DNA from: Sialis fuliginosa
Lineage: Eukaryota > Arthropoda > Insecta > Megaloptera > Sialidae
NCBI GenBank assembly: GCA_961205875.1
Contig: OY540810.1
Span: 35,588,001 to 35,652,000, forward strand
Direction: 5' to 3'
DNA: 64,000 nt
This document shows, one piece after another, positions 24,601-37,000 of this stretch. The translations under genes were made by a program, and so were the position numbers. The notes below the pieces were generated by a model, which had not been told where the DNA came from, did no database searches, and saw nothing but the letters and a program-made list of their open reading frames with translations. Every line of letters starts with the position of its first letter. The first letter of the stretch is position 1.

Positions 24601-27600
24601 GTATTGTGATTTTTAGTTAACGTTTGATTATTTTGCATTGATATCTTAATAAAGTTTTGATCATTTGCAGTGGAATAATGTGTTATCTCGATAAATACCA
24701 ATATATTTGTATTTGTATCAAGTATAAAATGTGAATCGTTATGATTATTAATGTATTAGATATTTTACTTCATAGTAAATTTCTATCTAAAATAAGTTAA
24801 GTAAAAATATTTTATAATTTTATTTTAACATTTGTTTAATAAATATTTATTATAATACTACTCGAAGAGTGCACTTTTTGTGGAATATGTATTAAATATT
24901 TATAATCAGTTTTGAATTATTTTTATAAAAAAAAAATGTTTTAAGTTATTTATATTACTACCTACTAATTTGTGTAGATAGTAAATTTTTCACGTGTGTT
25001 ATATTATCATAATAAACGTTTGTTACAGCTGTCACAGAAAGACAATCAGCACCTCCTGCACCTACAATGAGTCTACTCGATCCTAGACTGAGGTACCACG
25101 ACAGTTCACAATTGATAGGAACTGTGGAAAAATCTGTACAACTGTACGAGCAAATACTGGCCGGAGCTGTCAAGGCAGATGCCATTACTCCAGCTAAGAG
25201 AAAGGTTGATACTCGGTGTCTTTGGAGTCTATTATTATAATATATGAAAATTATGCATCTATTCTTCATTCTGCTCGTATTATTTCTCTCTCTCTCTCTC
25301 TCTGTCTGTCTCTTTTGCATGTCATTAGTTTGCATTTTCATTCATGGTGGCTAGTAGAATAAATGAAATGGTTCATTTTAAGCTTATGACAATGTTTTAA
25401 CTATTTAGTGTGCTTTTTTGCTTGAAAATGAAAAAAATACTTTACATACATTAAGTGAGAACATAAATTAATTATTTTTATTATATTTGACGGTAAAAAC
25501 TATAATAATTTTAACGTTATGATTAATTAATAGATACTTAAATAAAATAAAAAGAATATTGAGACGTTTAATTTTGATGATTTTATTATGGGTGATTTTT
25601 ATTAATAAAAAAAACTTGAAAATATAATTTCAATATGTAGTTTTCTTTTTCTTAATAAATAAATATTTTTCACTCATGTTTATTTTATATGTGAAATATG
25701 TGTATATGGAATGGGAAAGAGCAATTTATTTATTTTATTTTTATATATTTTATTCCTATATTTTTAAAATATAATATTTATTAAAGTTTCTTTGTTACCA
25801 ATTATGTAAATTCTACTTAATGTAAATAATATATTATGCATGCTATGTATACAGTATAGTTTTTTGCTATTTTATATTAGTTTAAGGTTTGCAAACATAA
25901 TTAGATGATTAAAATTGAAACTGAAAATAATTTTTAAAATGCTGTAGAAACATTCATTCGGTATTATAAAGAATTTGCTTGAGTGCAAATGCAAATTAGC
26001 TTCCAGCTAATGCTACCTGCTAGGTGTCAAATAACGTAAATGCAGTGAATTTTATGAGGTACACTTGGCAGCACTTATTTTAAGTCGTTGATTGTACTTA
26101 TCGCGCATGCGTCAAGGTTATCGTGTCTATGATTTCATTGGCTACATCTGTGAGTAGTTGTCATTTATATTTAATACCTAGCAGATAGAGTTAGCTTGAA
26201 GCTAATTTGCTTTTGCACTCAAGCAAATTCTTTAAAATACTAAGCATTAGTCAATATTTAGATTAGGAAAGTTTATAGATACATAACAAGCCACCTAGTT
26301 TATTATATTTTTACCAAAAGTTTTCAATGTGTATGTTACTGGCAAAACTAGGTTAGAATATTTAAAAACGGTTTGTTGCGGTGGAGATTGAATCTCAATA
26401 TTAACCCCTCAGCTTTGCTACAGGAGATTAGATTCAACAGAGATTCCCTAACCAAGGATAGTTAACTTGTAAAATTGTTTGCCGATAACATACACATTTC
26501 ATAGACGTCCGTTGAAAATTTATAATATGCATAAATGCTTAAAATTACAATTGAATTTTATCTGTAAGAGAGATTATGGTTCCCAATAGATATTTCTCTG
26601 TTAGTGAATTGTCAATAAAAATACAGTTAATTTAAATTATTTACTATTAATTTATTCTATAATTCAAAACAACGTTTTTTTAAATACCCTGATGTTGAAT
26701 TATATAATAACAATTTTATGTAGTGTGTTATGAGTCCTATTCTCTTTCCCTATCTTATATAGTTTCAATCACAAGTATTGAAACAATACTTTTATTTACA
26801 AAATTTAATTTTCTGTATGTCTGAAATTTTTGACCTCTTTTTTTTATAGTGCTTTAAAAAGTAGTAACCATTGACAATAATATTATATTTTGAAATTGCA
26901 ATGCAATTCTGTTAACTGATTTATAGTTTAAAGTAAAATATAGTTAGATTTTAACACTTTTCTTGTCATTTTCATTTTTCGAACAAATATGTGCTGTGAA
27001 TTATATTATATTTTGATAGTTTAAAAGAGATGGTGGTGACAATATTAGTGTTAATATAATAACCAAATATACTTTAAAAAATTCGATATTACCCTTTTAA
27101 TAGTAAATTATAAACATAAGTTATTTTAATATATTGGTTTTATTTCGTATGGCGTAGACTTAAATTCATTTATTATTTTGAATTATTAAAATACAATGAA
27201 GGACTGCTTAATTTAAAATATTTGGTTATGATCATTAGACTGTTTCAAACATGAATGTCATATTAAGTTATATAATATTAGATATTATAAAAAAGGATGA
27301 CTGAATTAAAGGCTGTTTTTAATTTAAATAAACATGTTACATATATTTCTGTGTTTTCTTTTTTCATAAATTAATACCTCTTAAAATTATAAAAGTCTTC
27401 TATAATTCAGCTCAATTCAGTTAACCTTGAACTTATAATACCAACTATATGATTTGAATTTGTGTGAAATAATGAAATTGGGTTCTAAATTATTCAGTAA
27501 AATATATTTAAAAAATTTTTACTGTTAAATTTATCGATATATTTTTATCCTTTGTTATTTGTTTTATATTTTTTAACTGATATCCAAATTAACAAAGAGA

Positions 27601-29306
27601 AATTTTTACTCGTATTCAGTTGCAGTTGGTGTCCCTTGGTCAGTACAGTACTCTTTCTAATTCACCGCTCAATTGTACGATAAACATTATAGTATGTCGT
27701 TTTTTTACTAGTTGAAGGCACAATACAAACTCTAATCCGCTGGCTCTTTGTATGCTATGTTCAGTAATACGCTGCTTATGCCAAAAGTAAAGATTGTGTT
27801 GTCTAACTCTATCTAATACGTTATTGTGGTTTTCTTTATCATGTATTCAATGTAATTCATCACTTTTGACACTGGTTGATTTTTGTGGAAGAGTACTGTA
27901 GTTTTACTTTTATCAGTTATTAAGCAACTCTAATTTCTATAAAATCAAAAATTTAAACCTTAATTTGAACTTGTAGTAATTAAATTATTTTTTACAGTTG
28001 TCTATCTCAGAATACAGACAACGTAAACGCCAAGGAAGTTCTGTAAGCAATGATCAGAATAGCAATGTTACCAACCACGGTAGTAACAGTGAAGGAACTG
28101 CAAGTGCTCCAGGATCTCCACGGACTCGTCCAAGATCAAACAGTGCCAGTAGCACTTCTTCCTTATCCTCAGATGACGAACTTAAAAACACCAAATTGAA
28201 TTGCGAAGAAAAAGATAAAGGTGAGTCAAGATGTAAATTTCCACTTTATAACTGTGTTGCTTGGTTTGGGAGTGCAAGTCACATCTTTACAGATTTACAG
28301 CTCTCATTTATTTCATAAAAACTTTGAATATAAAAACAAATAATGATTTGCGCTCAGAAATCAAGTAAAAAAGTTGATTTAGGGAAATGTATTATGATCT
28401 GTTAGTTGGGTGTACTGAATTAATATTTTTTTGTAGGAGTTGGTGCCACTGTTAAATTTAATTCAGCACCCACTTTGGTCGAAAGACAACGTGAAAATTT
28501 AACTGCGAGATTAAAACGTGAGTTTGGTCTATTCTTGCCAGATGATGAAGATAAAAAACAATGTAAGTTAAATGATTATCAGTAATATGCTGTATTAAAA
28601 ATTCTAAAACTATAATTAATATAGATACATTTAAAAAAAATCATTAAATCATGCCTTATCAGTGTTTTTTTTTCTATAACAAAAAAGATAATCATTGTTG
28701 ATCATTGTTAGTTAATACTTCCTGAAGGTTTAATAATTATTATATTGTAATAAATAAATGAAGAGTCGACTGAATATGTACTTTATTTTCTAGTGAATTT
28801 ACAGTCAGATTCAGTTGCTACCGTGCGAGTACCTATAAAAACAGCTTCAAATGAAGATGTTTTGCGATTGTCACCTTCTTATTCATCACCGCTGGTAGCA
28901 AACCCACCGCCTCCAGAAGACTTGCCTGTCACGTGTTTCTCGCCGAACAGTACAGAAATAGAAGCGAAAATCGAAGAGAAGCCCAATAGACAACAGAACG
29001 AGTTGTCTAATGGCCCGGTGCCAGTAGTTTCTTCCGTTAATTATGTTCCGCCATTCAATAATCCAATATACCCTAATTCTATGCGATATACAAATTTTGT
29101 TTCCGGTAAGTGAAAGATGTATTGAGTGTTGTTGTTGTTGTTATTGTTACTTACAAGTGAGCAAAGGAGTGTTCCATTTTATATTATTCCATTTCTAAAA
29201 CAAACACTTTAAACGTACATCGTGCATGTATATACATTTGAAATGTATATTTTGACGATTTCTAGGTAGTCCGACGCACTCGCACTCGAGAACAAAATTT
29301 ACATGA
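15602..29306 (+). CDS. upSET: upSET / KMT2E-SETD5-like PHD-SET chromatin protein; initiation exon not located
   Basis: CDS exons: 15602-16890, 17581-17912, 18612-18659, 18733-19129, 19633-19905, 20378-20626, 20790-21058, 21242-21536, 21612-21802, 21985-22255, 22679-22807, 23047-23338, 23399-23520, 24245-24596, 25029-25204, 27998-28220, 28437-28562, 28794-29105, 29266-29306. About 1,795 visible codons. The PHD finger (RCIC, then DFEHDDGYMICCDKC and VWQHVDCMF) is split by a 48-nt exon. The SET domain includes RLWL-free core KYMLGSPQNIG, RFVRRSCRPNAEVRHCI and CACGNPAQC. It has RRSC instead of NHSC and ELTIKHEPY instead of a canonical catalytic tyrosine motif, as in the KMT2E/SETD5 class, which is thought to act as a chromatin reader and histone deacetylase recruiter. 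Exon 15602 starts in phase 1 and is open upstream, so an earlier coding exon is needed. The donor at 25204 (GTTGAT) is weak. The conserved SISEYRQRKRQ motif follows. Confidence 0.88.
18385..18549. mobile_element. piggyBac-like MITE (TTAA target) in upSET intron
   Basis: TTAA occurs at 18381-18384 and 18550-18553. The left end CACTCAATTGGCCAGCAAAA and the reverse-complemented right end CACTTAACTTGCCACCAACA are inverted repeats. About 165 bp, no coding capacity. TTAA duplication and CAC ends suggest mobilisation by a piggyBac-type transposase. Confidence 0.65.
19220..19616. mobile_element. Inverted-repeat element in upSET intron
   Basis: GTTGCAGCATATTGAAGCGT near 19220 is mirrored near the other end by AATACGCTTCAAAGCA followed by ATATACTGCAAC. 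The arms share ATTGAAGCGTATTCAA/TTGAATACGCTTCAA. About 397 bp, noncoding, between exons 18733-19129 and 19633-19905. The right arm ends only about 16 bp before the next exon. Confidence 0.55.
20088..20168. mobile_element. 81-bp piggyBac-like MITE (TTAA target) in upSET intron
   Basis: Flanked by TTAA at 20084-20087 and 20169-20172. The left end CACTAGATTTATTGAA and the reverse-complemented right end CACTACGTTTACTGAA are matching inverted repeats. Internal perfect palindrome CCGTCAATTTGACGG near 20106. It shares the CACT terminal bases with the element at 18385-18549. Confidence 0.7.
23857..24043 (+). repeat. ~18-bp minisatellite in upSET intron
   Basis: About ten degenerate units of 18 bp with consensus near TTTTTCTYGGCAGCMAGG, for example TTTTTCTCGGCAGCCAGG and TGTTTTCCGGCAGCAAGG. 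Some units are replaced by TTTAAATCAGCARCGAT variants. It lies in the intron between exons 23399-23520 and 24245-24596 and is interrupted by a stop in the frame of the hexamer repeat, so it is not read as coding. Confidence 0.75.
25284..25313 (+). repeat. (TC)n microsatellite
   Basis: Run of TC dinucleotides followed by TGTC units, just after the weak donor of exon 25029-25204, inside the 2.8-kb intron of the upSET-like gene. Confidence 0.8.
25967..26234. mobile_element. Palindromic MITE in long upSET intron
   Basis: The left arm TAAAGAATTTGCTTGAGTGC and the reverse-complemented right arm TAAAGAATTTGCTTGAGTGC are identical over their first 20 bases. The similarity continues for about 70 bp (GCAAATTAGCTTCMAGCTAA, CTGCTAGGT). 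Total about 268 bp, noncoding. The target duplication is unclear because the flanks are themselves mirror-like (GTATT / AATAC). Confidence 0.75.
26341..26470 (+). repeat. Dispersed repeat family B, copy in upSET intron
   Basis: Shares GTTTGTTGCGGTGGAGAT and, about 80 bp further on, CCTAACCAAGGATAGTTAAC with 62141-62280. Weaker partial copies appear at about 2406-2491 and 3353-3420. No coding capacity. Confidence 0.6.
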
Positions 29307-29411
29307 GTATTTAAAACCAAGTTCATTTTCAGAATCTCCGGTAGATTCGACAAATAAACCGTTACTGGCATCAATGAACACTGAAGAAGTATCGACAAAA
29401 GTGACGTTATA
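29266..29411 (+). other. Alternative last coding exons of the upSET-like gene
   Basis: After the donor at 29105 (phase 1) two acceptors give open endings. The proximal acceptor starts the exon at 29266 and adds GSPTHSHSRTKFT before TGA at 29304-29306. The distal acceptor (TTTTCAG) starts the exon at 29333, adds about 26 residues beginning ESPVDSTNKP, and stops with TAG at 29409-29411. Both keep frame. Confidence 0.6.
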
Positions 29412-32200
29412 GATTTAGTACTTGGTACAGTTTGAGGTATTTTTGTGCAGCACATTTTGACTATTGTGTGGTACGTGTGATTTATAAACAAGACTGAATG
29501 TTTCTTTAAGCTGCTGAAATGATTGCAAATGATATATGGTTTACGCTAGTTCTAGTTGATGCAATTGTTTTTGTATTCAGTGTTTAGAAACAGATTCAGT
29601 ATAATATTAAAATTATAAAAAAATCCAGTGAATTTTATTTTCGAATTTGTTATATTTTATTAGTTTGTATGTTGTTGAAATTTATTTTATTTTTATTAGT
29701 GTTTAGTTAACTTTGTTCTTAGTTTCTCGAATCGGACGGACAATGTTCTGTCTTACCGTACAAATACGATTTATCATTTAAGTATGATAGCAGATTTCGA
29801 GATCGTCTGGCACGCAGAATCCGTTAAGATTGTGATTTAAAATCTTGTTGTTTGATCTCGGAGTTTTAAATAGCATTATTCATATACAAATAGTTAATAG
29901 AGTTCTGTATTGTGATCGTTTTTAATAAGCAGTACTAACACATCACATTATGTTTGTTCTCTAAACTTGGCTGTTATATTTTTTCGACGGTGTGACACTT
30001 CCGTCAAACGAACTGTAAATATATAATTCTTGATTTGGCCTAATACAATTTGGGTTTTAAACATGTACATATATATGCATATATTGAATTAAGTTATTAA
30101 ATATATTTATATATATTGAAACAAAATTCAGTATATTGAAAATTGCTCATTGCATAAAAATTGTTACACGTAATATAAGAAAAGTTGTTTGAAAGTACAA
30201 AAAATTTTAATATATATTTAATGATCTCGAAATATAAGTTAATTAATGTGTAATAAATTTTAGATGTAAACGATTATTAATTTTTACTAACCAAAAAACA
30301 TATTTCGGTTTTGTAAATTCATATTAACATTGTACATATATATATGATAATATATATTGAGATGTATTTTAAGTAGTATAATTATTTTTTACATGAAAAT
30401 GTACGTATTACAAATTAGTTAAGAAGTTTATATTAATATATATATGTACACATAAGTTTATATAAATATGATACTTGTGAGCAATCGTTTTCATAAGAAC
30501 ACATTTGTATGATACCAATGGAACCATGGCTAGCTGTACATATGTCCAGTGCTTGTAAACATCCGTACTACATTCGTAACTGAGTTTTGCAAGTACTCAT
30601 TAACTGTACAAATAGATTACATTTATTTCTTCATATATGTATATAATATATTTTCAGATTCAAATATAATAAACTATATGTTTTATAGCTTCTAACAAAA
30701 TGTATATTTTTATTCTTTTCTTTGTTGCAAATTTGTTTGTCTTGTGTGAAAATATAGATTTGGGTTTTGCATTCAGCATTTATTTATTTAAGTATTGGTA
30801 ATGTTAAGCCATGGTAAATTAATGTATTTTTTTCTTATAACAAGGAGTTGTTTTTACTTAATTGGTTTAAATACTTAAGTACAGTATTTTCAGTTTTACT
30901 TTAGTTCCAATTTTAAGACAAACATATTTGTGTATTATCTAGATTTGTAATTTAAATATTTTTATTACATTCAGTTATTTTGTATATTTTTGTTTCATGT
31001 TAGTTGTAATTATTGTAGTTATAACAAATTTGAATAGCGTAAGTGTTTTTCATGTGTATTTGTTGTCTACAGTAATATCGGCTTGTTATGAATATTTGTC
31101 AATTTTCAGTTTGGATTTTCTTGTGTATACAGATTCATTTCTTAAATATATCACTGACGATGCTAACAAATATATTTATTTAAATAATAAAATGAATTGA
31201 ATACTCATATAGAATAATATATAATAATATTGATAGAACATTAAACATAGTATATTCAAATTTATATTTAGTTATTTGTTATATATATTTTCTAATGAAT
31301 CTGAATAAAATATATAAGTTTGTTCAACATACAATTAACTCATAGATTTTTCAACATTGACGTAACTTACTCAGTCTTCTGTTCCATATGTAAAAATAAG
31401 TTGTTTTCTGTATATAGTTGATCATTTGTATCAATTATTAATACTAAATTGAGATATTCTTTAAATTGTTACGTCAGTGTCTTCATGCCAACTATAATAT
31501 ATAATTTTATCAACAAAATGAATTAGTATATTTTGTTTACATTTGTGTAAGAAATTTAAAAAATATTTAACATTTGTGTAGATTTTATAAATTAGCAATA
31601 GTTATATTCATATATTTATGTTTTTAATGAATTATATAGAATTATTATAATATATTTAAAAATATTTGGTTTTGAAAAGAAAGTGAAATTATTTATTTTC
31701 TTATAAATAAAAATATAAAATTAAATAAACAAATCTTTATGTGAAATTTTAAAATAGAAAATCTTTTCGCAACCAAATACGTTCTTTACCAGTGACACTA
31801 TTTGTTATAGAGGGTCTGGTGCAAGGTGTAAATATCAAATATAAGTTTTAATTTTGTGTATAAAGAGATAAGCACATTTTCAATAAAATATTGGAAAAAT
31901 AGCAAGTGGTTTTATTTATATCCTTAAAATATAATGCATTACTAATCTTTGAAAATTAAATATCATCTTAACAACAAATAGAAACAATATAAACTTACTT
32001 CATTGTTTCTGAACAAAAATTGATGTTATGTATTTCTTATCTATTATTTATTTTAGTTTACATTCAAATATTTGTTTTTGTTATTAAATTATCTTGATAA
32101 TGATAAAAATAACTAAATAAAACAAAAGAAAGCTTGTGGTTTTATGATCCAAATAATCAAAAGCAAATTTTATTATCTTGGAATTAAAAAAATGCACTAA
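29412..32200. other. upSET-like 3' UTR and AT-rich spacer
   Basis: Very AT-rich, with many TATA/ATAT runs and possible AATAAA signals, and no recognisable exon. The start of this stretch is most likely the 3' UTR of the upSET-like gene. The open frame at about 30997-31200 looks like chance AT-rich sequence. Confidence 0.5.
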
Positions 32201-33196
32201 TAATATATACTAGACAATTTTTAAATTATACAGATTCTTGAAATTATAAATTACCACTCAAAGTGGCACAACTTTTAGAATTGATTTACTCGATGGTGGG
32301 CAGTTAACGTGTTAATAAAATAACTAGCAAATAAAAACACTGCAAACAGGGAGAATATAAATTTTAGTTAAAATAGTAGCGGATTAAGAGGGAGAGAGCG
32401 GTCCGTCTTGAACCCAAAGTGCTAGAGAAACTCTGTGTATCATGGTAAATAACGTGGACTGATTGGAGCTCTCTGCAGGGCCATTTTTAAGTTAAAAAAA
32501 ATTCTATTGTTTGAAATTAATCTACATTTTATACACCCCACATGTCTAGGTATAAAAAAAAAACTCCTTATTTCTCCAAAATTTGAAATGATATTGTTGA
32601 CTAGTATTGGTAGTATCACAGAAAGATCTGTTACCGATTTTTAAAAGATTTTTTGAGCTAGTAGTTATTGAGATAAGGGCGGGGGGGGGGGGGGGTATAA
32701 TAATATATACTAGACAATTTTTAAATTATACAGATTCTTGAAATTATAAATTACCACTCAAAGTGGCACAACTTTTAGAATTGATTTACTCGATGGTGGG
32801 CAGTTAACGTGTTAATAAAATAACTAGCAAATAAAAACACTGCAAACAGGGAGAATATAAATTTTAGTTAAAATAGTAGCGGATTAAGAGGGAGAGAGCG
32901 GTCCGTCTTGAACCCAAAGTGCTAGAGAAACTCTGTGTATCATGGTAAATAACGTGGACTGATTGGAGCTCTCTGCAGGGCCATTTTTAAGTTAAAAAAA
33001 ATTCTATTGTTTGAAATTAATCTACATTTTATACACCCCACATGTCTAGGTATAAAAAAAAAACTCCTTATTTCTCCAAAATTTGAAATGATATTGTTGA
33101 CTAGTATTGGTAGTATCACAGAAAGATCTGTTACCGATTTTTAAAAGATTTTTTGAGCTAGTAGTTATTGAGATAAGGGCGGGGGGGGGGGGGGGG
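32201..33196 (+). repeat. Exact 500-bp tandem duplication ending in poly-G runs
   Basis: 32201-32700 is repeated at 32701-33196. By eye the two copies are identical except for the G-run length (15 versus 16 G after GATAAGGGC) and a few bases after it. The unit contains 173 bp of flank plus the left end of the hAT-like element described next. Either a very recent duplication or an assembly error at the G homopolymer. Confidence 0.9.
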
Positions 33197-33710
33197 TAAA
33201 ATAAATTACTGCTTGGAACTCTTTGCAAGCGCCATTTCTGAGTTAGAAAATAAAATAAAATATTCTACTGATTGAAATATACATTTTGACACCCCGCACG
33301 CCTAGGTAAGAAAATAAAAAAAATATTCTGCCACTCCTTATTTCTCCAAAATGTAAATAAATTACTGCTTGAAGTTAGAAAAAAATAATAATAAATAAAT
33401 AATAGAGTCAAATTCTACTGATTGAGATCTACATTTTGACACCCCACACGCCTTTGTATTTTTTTTTTAAATTTGCTTTGGAGCCCCCGGCGGGCGCCAT
33501 ATTTGAGATAGAAAAAATAAGATCTACATAATTAATAATTAATTACTGTTTGGAGCCCCTACAAATAGGGTCAAATTCTACTAATAAAGAATTTTCTAAC
33601 ATACAGTTTATGAGAGATATTTTTTTTTATAGTGTCACCAAGGGGGTGGGGCCCCTATAACTAACATTTCACCCCGGGCCTGGGCCACAACTTTCCTTAG
33701 TCGGCCACTA
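32374..33710. mobile_element. hAT-like nonautonomous element with internal degenerate ~100-bp repeats
   Basis: The left terminus TAGTAGCGGATTAAG and the reverse-complemented right terminus TAGTGGCCGACTAAG are imperfect inverted repeats. The flanking 8-mers AGTTAAAA (32366-32373) and AGTTAGAA (33711-33718) look like an aged 8-bp target duplication, as made by hAT transposases. Inside, a degenerate unit (CTGVTTGGARCTC..., CTACATTTTGACACCCC..., CCTAGGTA) repeats several times between 32456 and about 33600. Because of the 500-bp duplication the left end occurs twice (also at 32874). No transposase ORF. Confidence 0.6.
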
Positions 33711-33718
33711 AGTTAGAA

Positions 33719-34000
33719 TATGCTTTTTGAAAATAAATTATAAGTAAATTAATTTTAATGTTTAAATCAACTTTTAAGACACAAAATTCAGTTATAGGTA
33801 AATGAAAGATACTTTTTAATTAAAATGGCCATAGTACAATAAAATGTCGAGAATAGAGGCCCTAAGAAGAGTGTAAACTATAGACAAAAGGAGGACAACA
33901 TGATAAAAGATAATTTGACATATGTATAAATAACCGTACACAACATTAGTAATTTATTCTGATACAGTTTTTGTAACAAGCATATTGTAGTGGAATAACA
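33719..34000. other. Aminoacylase promoter/5' UTR region
   Basis: AT-rich stretch of about 280 bp between the hAT-like element and the aminoacylase start codon. No clear TATA box or initiator could be chosen. The hAT-like element therefore borders the presumptive promoter. Confidence 0.4.
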
Positions 34001-37000
34001 ATGTCAAATTGTAAAATTAACAAATTCACAAAGGCTGCTGATTATGAAGCTCATCCTCGAAGTAAACTTTTAGAAGTTAGAAACTTCAGGGAATATTTGC
34101 GTATACCTTCAGTACAGCCGGACATAAACTATGGTAAGTTTAAAAAAAGTTAGTAAGTAAACCACAAGGACTGACAAGGGCCACAAGTAACTAACTAATA
34201 TATAATTACATACCTATATCATTTTCTGTATTATCAAAAATATTGTTAATTGAAAATTAGTTATTTTAACGTGTTTTTTTTTTGTATAAAAGCAAAATTT
34301 AACTAGTAATTTTATAATTAAATTTGACTTACAAATCAAAATATATGTTTGTACATATTATATTTATGATATAATGCAAATCATCATGTTGCGAGTAGGT
34401 AGATAAAATTAATAAATTGCTCTATTAAAATAAATTGATTTGGATTAGCATGTCATGTCTGGTGTTTCAATAAAAGCATTATTGATATATATTGTATTAC
34501 ATTATGAAATGCTGAATATTATTTTAGATGGATGTGTTGAATTTCTTAGAAAGCAAGCAGTTTCATTGGGGCTGCCTATACGTATTTACGAACATGTTCC
34601 TACAAAACCAATTGTTATTATCACATGGGTTGGAAGTGAACAAAATTTGCCAACTGTTTTATTGAATAGTCATATGGATGTTGTACCAGTGTTTGAGGTA
34701 AATTTGGGGTTTCAAAAAAGGAAACAAGAATATTAAACCTTTTATAAATACATTTTTAAGTAGTAATAAACATTTAAAACCACCGAATATTGAAAGATGA
34801 AAGAACTTAATAAGTACATTTTTTGATCTACTGATAATGTAGGTATGGTATTTTATAGGAGAAAAATAATGCCACCCTGCAATAAAGGTTTTTCATAAGA
34901 AAATCTAAATCACTAAAAAATAAAACTAATATACTGTTAAAAGAGTGACTAGTCACAACTTTGTAATTATGTTCTCTGCACCCAAAATATTTTTTTTTTT
35001 GTAGGGGAGGGTAATTATTCATATTCTAAAAAAATAATTTCCTAACATAAAAAATCAAAACAATTGATTTTGGGTACTGGGGATATTATATCAAAGATGT
35101 TGATGTTAAAAACATGCGGTTTAATAATATTATCATATCCAGGTAGTTTGTTTAAAAATTATTTCAATTCATATAAATTTAATTGATGAATATAAACTGA
35201 TGACTAACAAATGTCATCAATGTACGTACAGTTAGTTATCAAAAGTTGTGAACCGCTAATTCTCAAGATATTTTTATTGAGCAACTGGCCTTAAAAACTA
35301 CACTCCTGGCCTAATTTCCCCTGCCTTTGCATTATTGGCTGGTGGCATCCCCACCAAAACTGGTGAGAGAAAAAGAATATTCTCGAAATGGTGTATCAAT
35401 TTTTCTAACTGAGTGTACAACTTAAATACATTTATAGGAGAGTTGGACTTACCCTCCGTTTGGAGCAGAAATGGATGAACAAGGTAATATTTATGCTCGT
35501 GGAGCTCAAGACATGAAATGTGTTGCTATACAATACTTAGAGGCAATAAGAAGATTGAAGAATGCAGGAGTTACAAATCGTAGAACTATCCACATCAGTT
35601 TTGTGCCTGGTATTTTTTTTAATATTAATATTTAAGAAATTCATTTTGTTTTCAAACATTTTATTAAAAATTTGAAGTATACAGTTTTTTAATATCAGCC
35701 TGACTTAATATCATGGGCCCCACATGATTGTTTTATTTTTTTAACTAGATGAAGAAATTGGTGGAGTTAATGGAATGAAGAAATTTGTTGAAACAGATGA
35801 TTTTCGAGCACTAAACGTTGGTGTTTCTCTTGATGAAGGAATGGCAAGTCCTGGAGATGATTATGAATTGTTCTATGGTGAACGAACAATCTGGCGTAAG
35901 TTACATATATATATATTTAACACATTAATTTCCATACATTTATCAAAGATTGAGTCGAATGACGGGCGGCCAGCATAAATATGCTGTGATTATAACAACT
36001 TAAAACTATTTTGGTTTCATAGATAACTGTTTTAAATAATTGGCCTCCAAAGTATCTTTACATAGAAATAAAAAAAATTTTATAAAGTACGAAATTCATT
36101 GTAAAGTCAGAATTATTTTTATTGATGAGCGGCCCTCGAAAAATGTTAGGTCGTCAATGTTGCCCGTGGAGAAATTAAGGTTGGCCAGGCTTGTGTTAGA
36201 AGGATGAATATTTTCAAATATAAACTCTCGAATATTTGTATGTAAAGTAAGACGACTGGCTCGTGAATAAGTTATAATATATTTAATCCGGCTCCATCAA
36301 AACTATTTGTATATCCTTGGACTATAATTTCAAATTTAATTTGATTATTGTTTAATTTTCTGTTTAGATTTACATATTCATTGCTCTGGAACACCTGGGC
36401 ATGGTTCATTATTATTGCCGGATACAGCAGGAGAAAAAGTACAGATTATATTAAATAAGTTCATGGATTACAGAGCGAAAGAAAAGAAAAAATTAGAAGA
36501 AAATCCTAACTTGACTATTGGAGATGTGACTACAATAAATGTTACAAAAATATATGTAAGTTGTAACTTGTAAGATAATATGCACTGTCAATTTGGTTTC
36601 TTTTGATTTTGCATATGAAAATTAACAGCACATCTTTTTTATATCTATAAGTATATATACTTATTTTTAAATTTATAACGACAGAAATTAGGTGGTCTGT
36701 GATTTTTATTGTATAATACAAACTGACATATTAGTCCACTCAATATAGGTCATTTTGAGTAACATTAAATCCAGAAGTTTTCTTTCTCATCTTGGAAAAA
36801 GAGCCGACTGGCATCCACAAGAATGACTGACATCCATTTTAAATTTTATCAAAATCAAATGAAACTTTAAAATTATTACTGTATAGTATAACCATTCTGC
36901 AAGTAAAAATATTTATTTTATTTCAATTACTTTTATTGATGATATTTGTGTTTTTATGTCTGTTCAGGATATGATTAGTAGTAAGTATTAATTATATATA

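Noticed and set aside
25205..25240. Read-through of exon 25029-25204 to a TAA at 25238-25240 as the gene end
   Set aside because: The conserved SISEYRQRKRQ block continues in frame at 27998, as in KMT2E-type proteins; read-through is at best a minor truncated isoform.
32681..33196. Poly-G runs as a G-quadruplex regulatory site
   Set aside because: The two runs belong to an exact duplication and are likely homopolymer expansions or assembly features; no other support for regulation.
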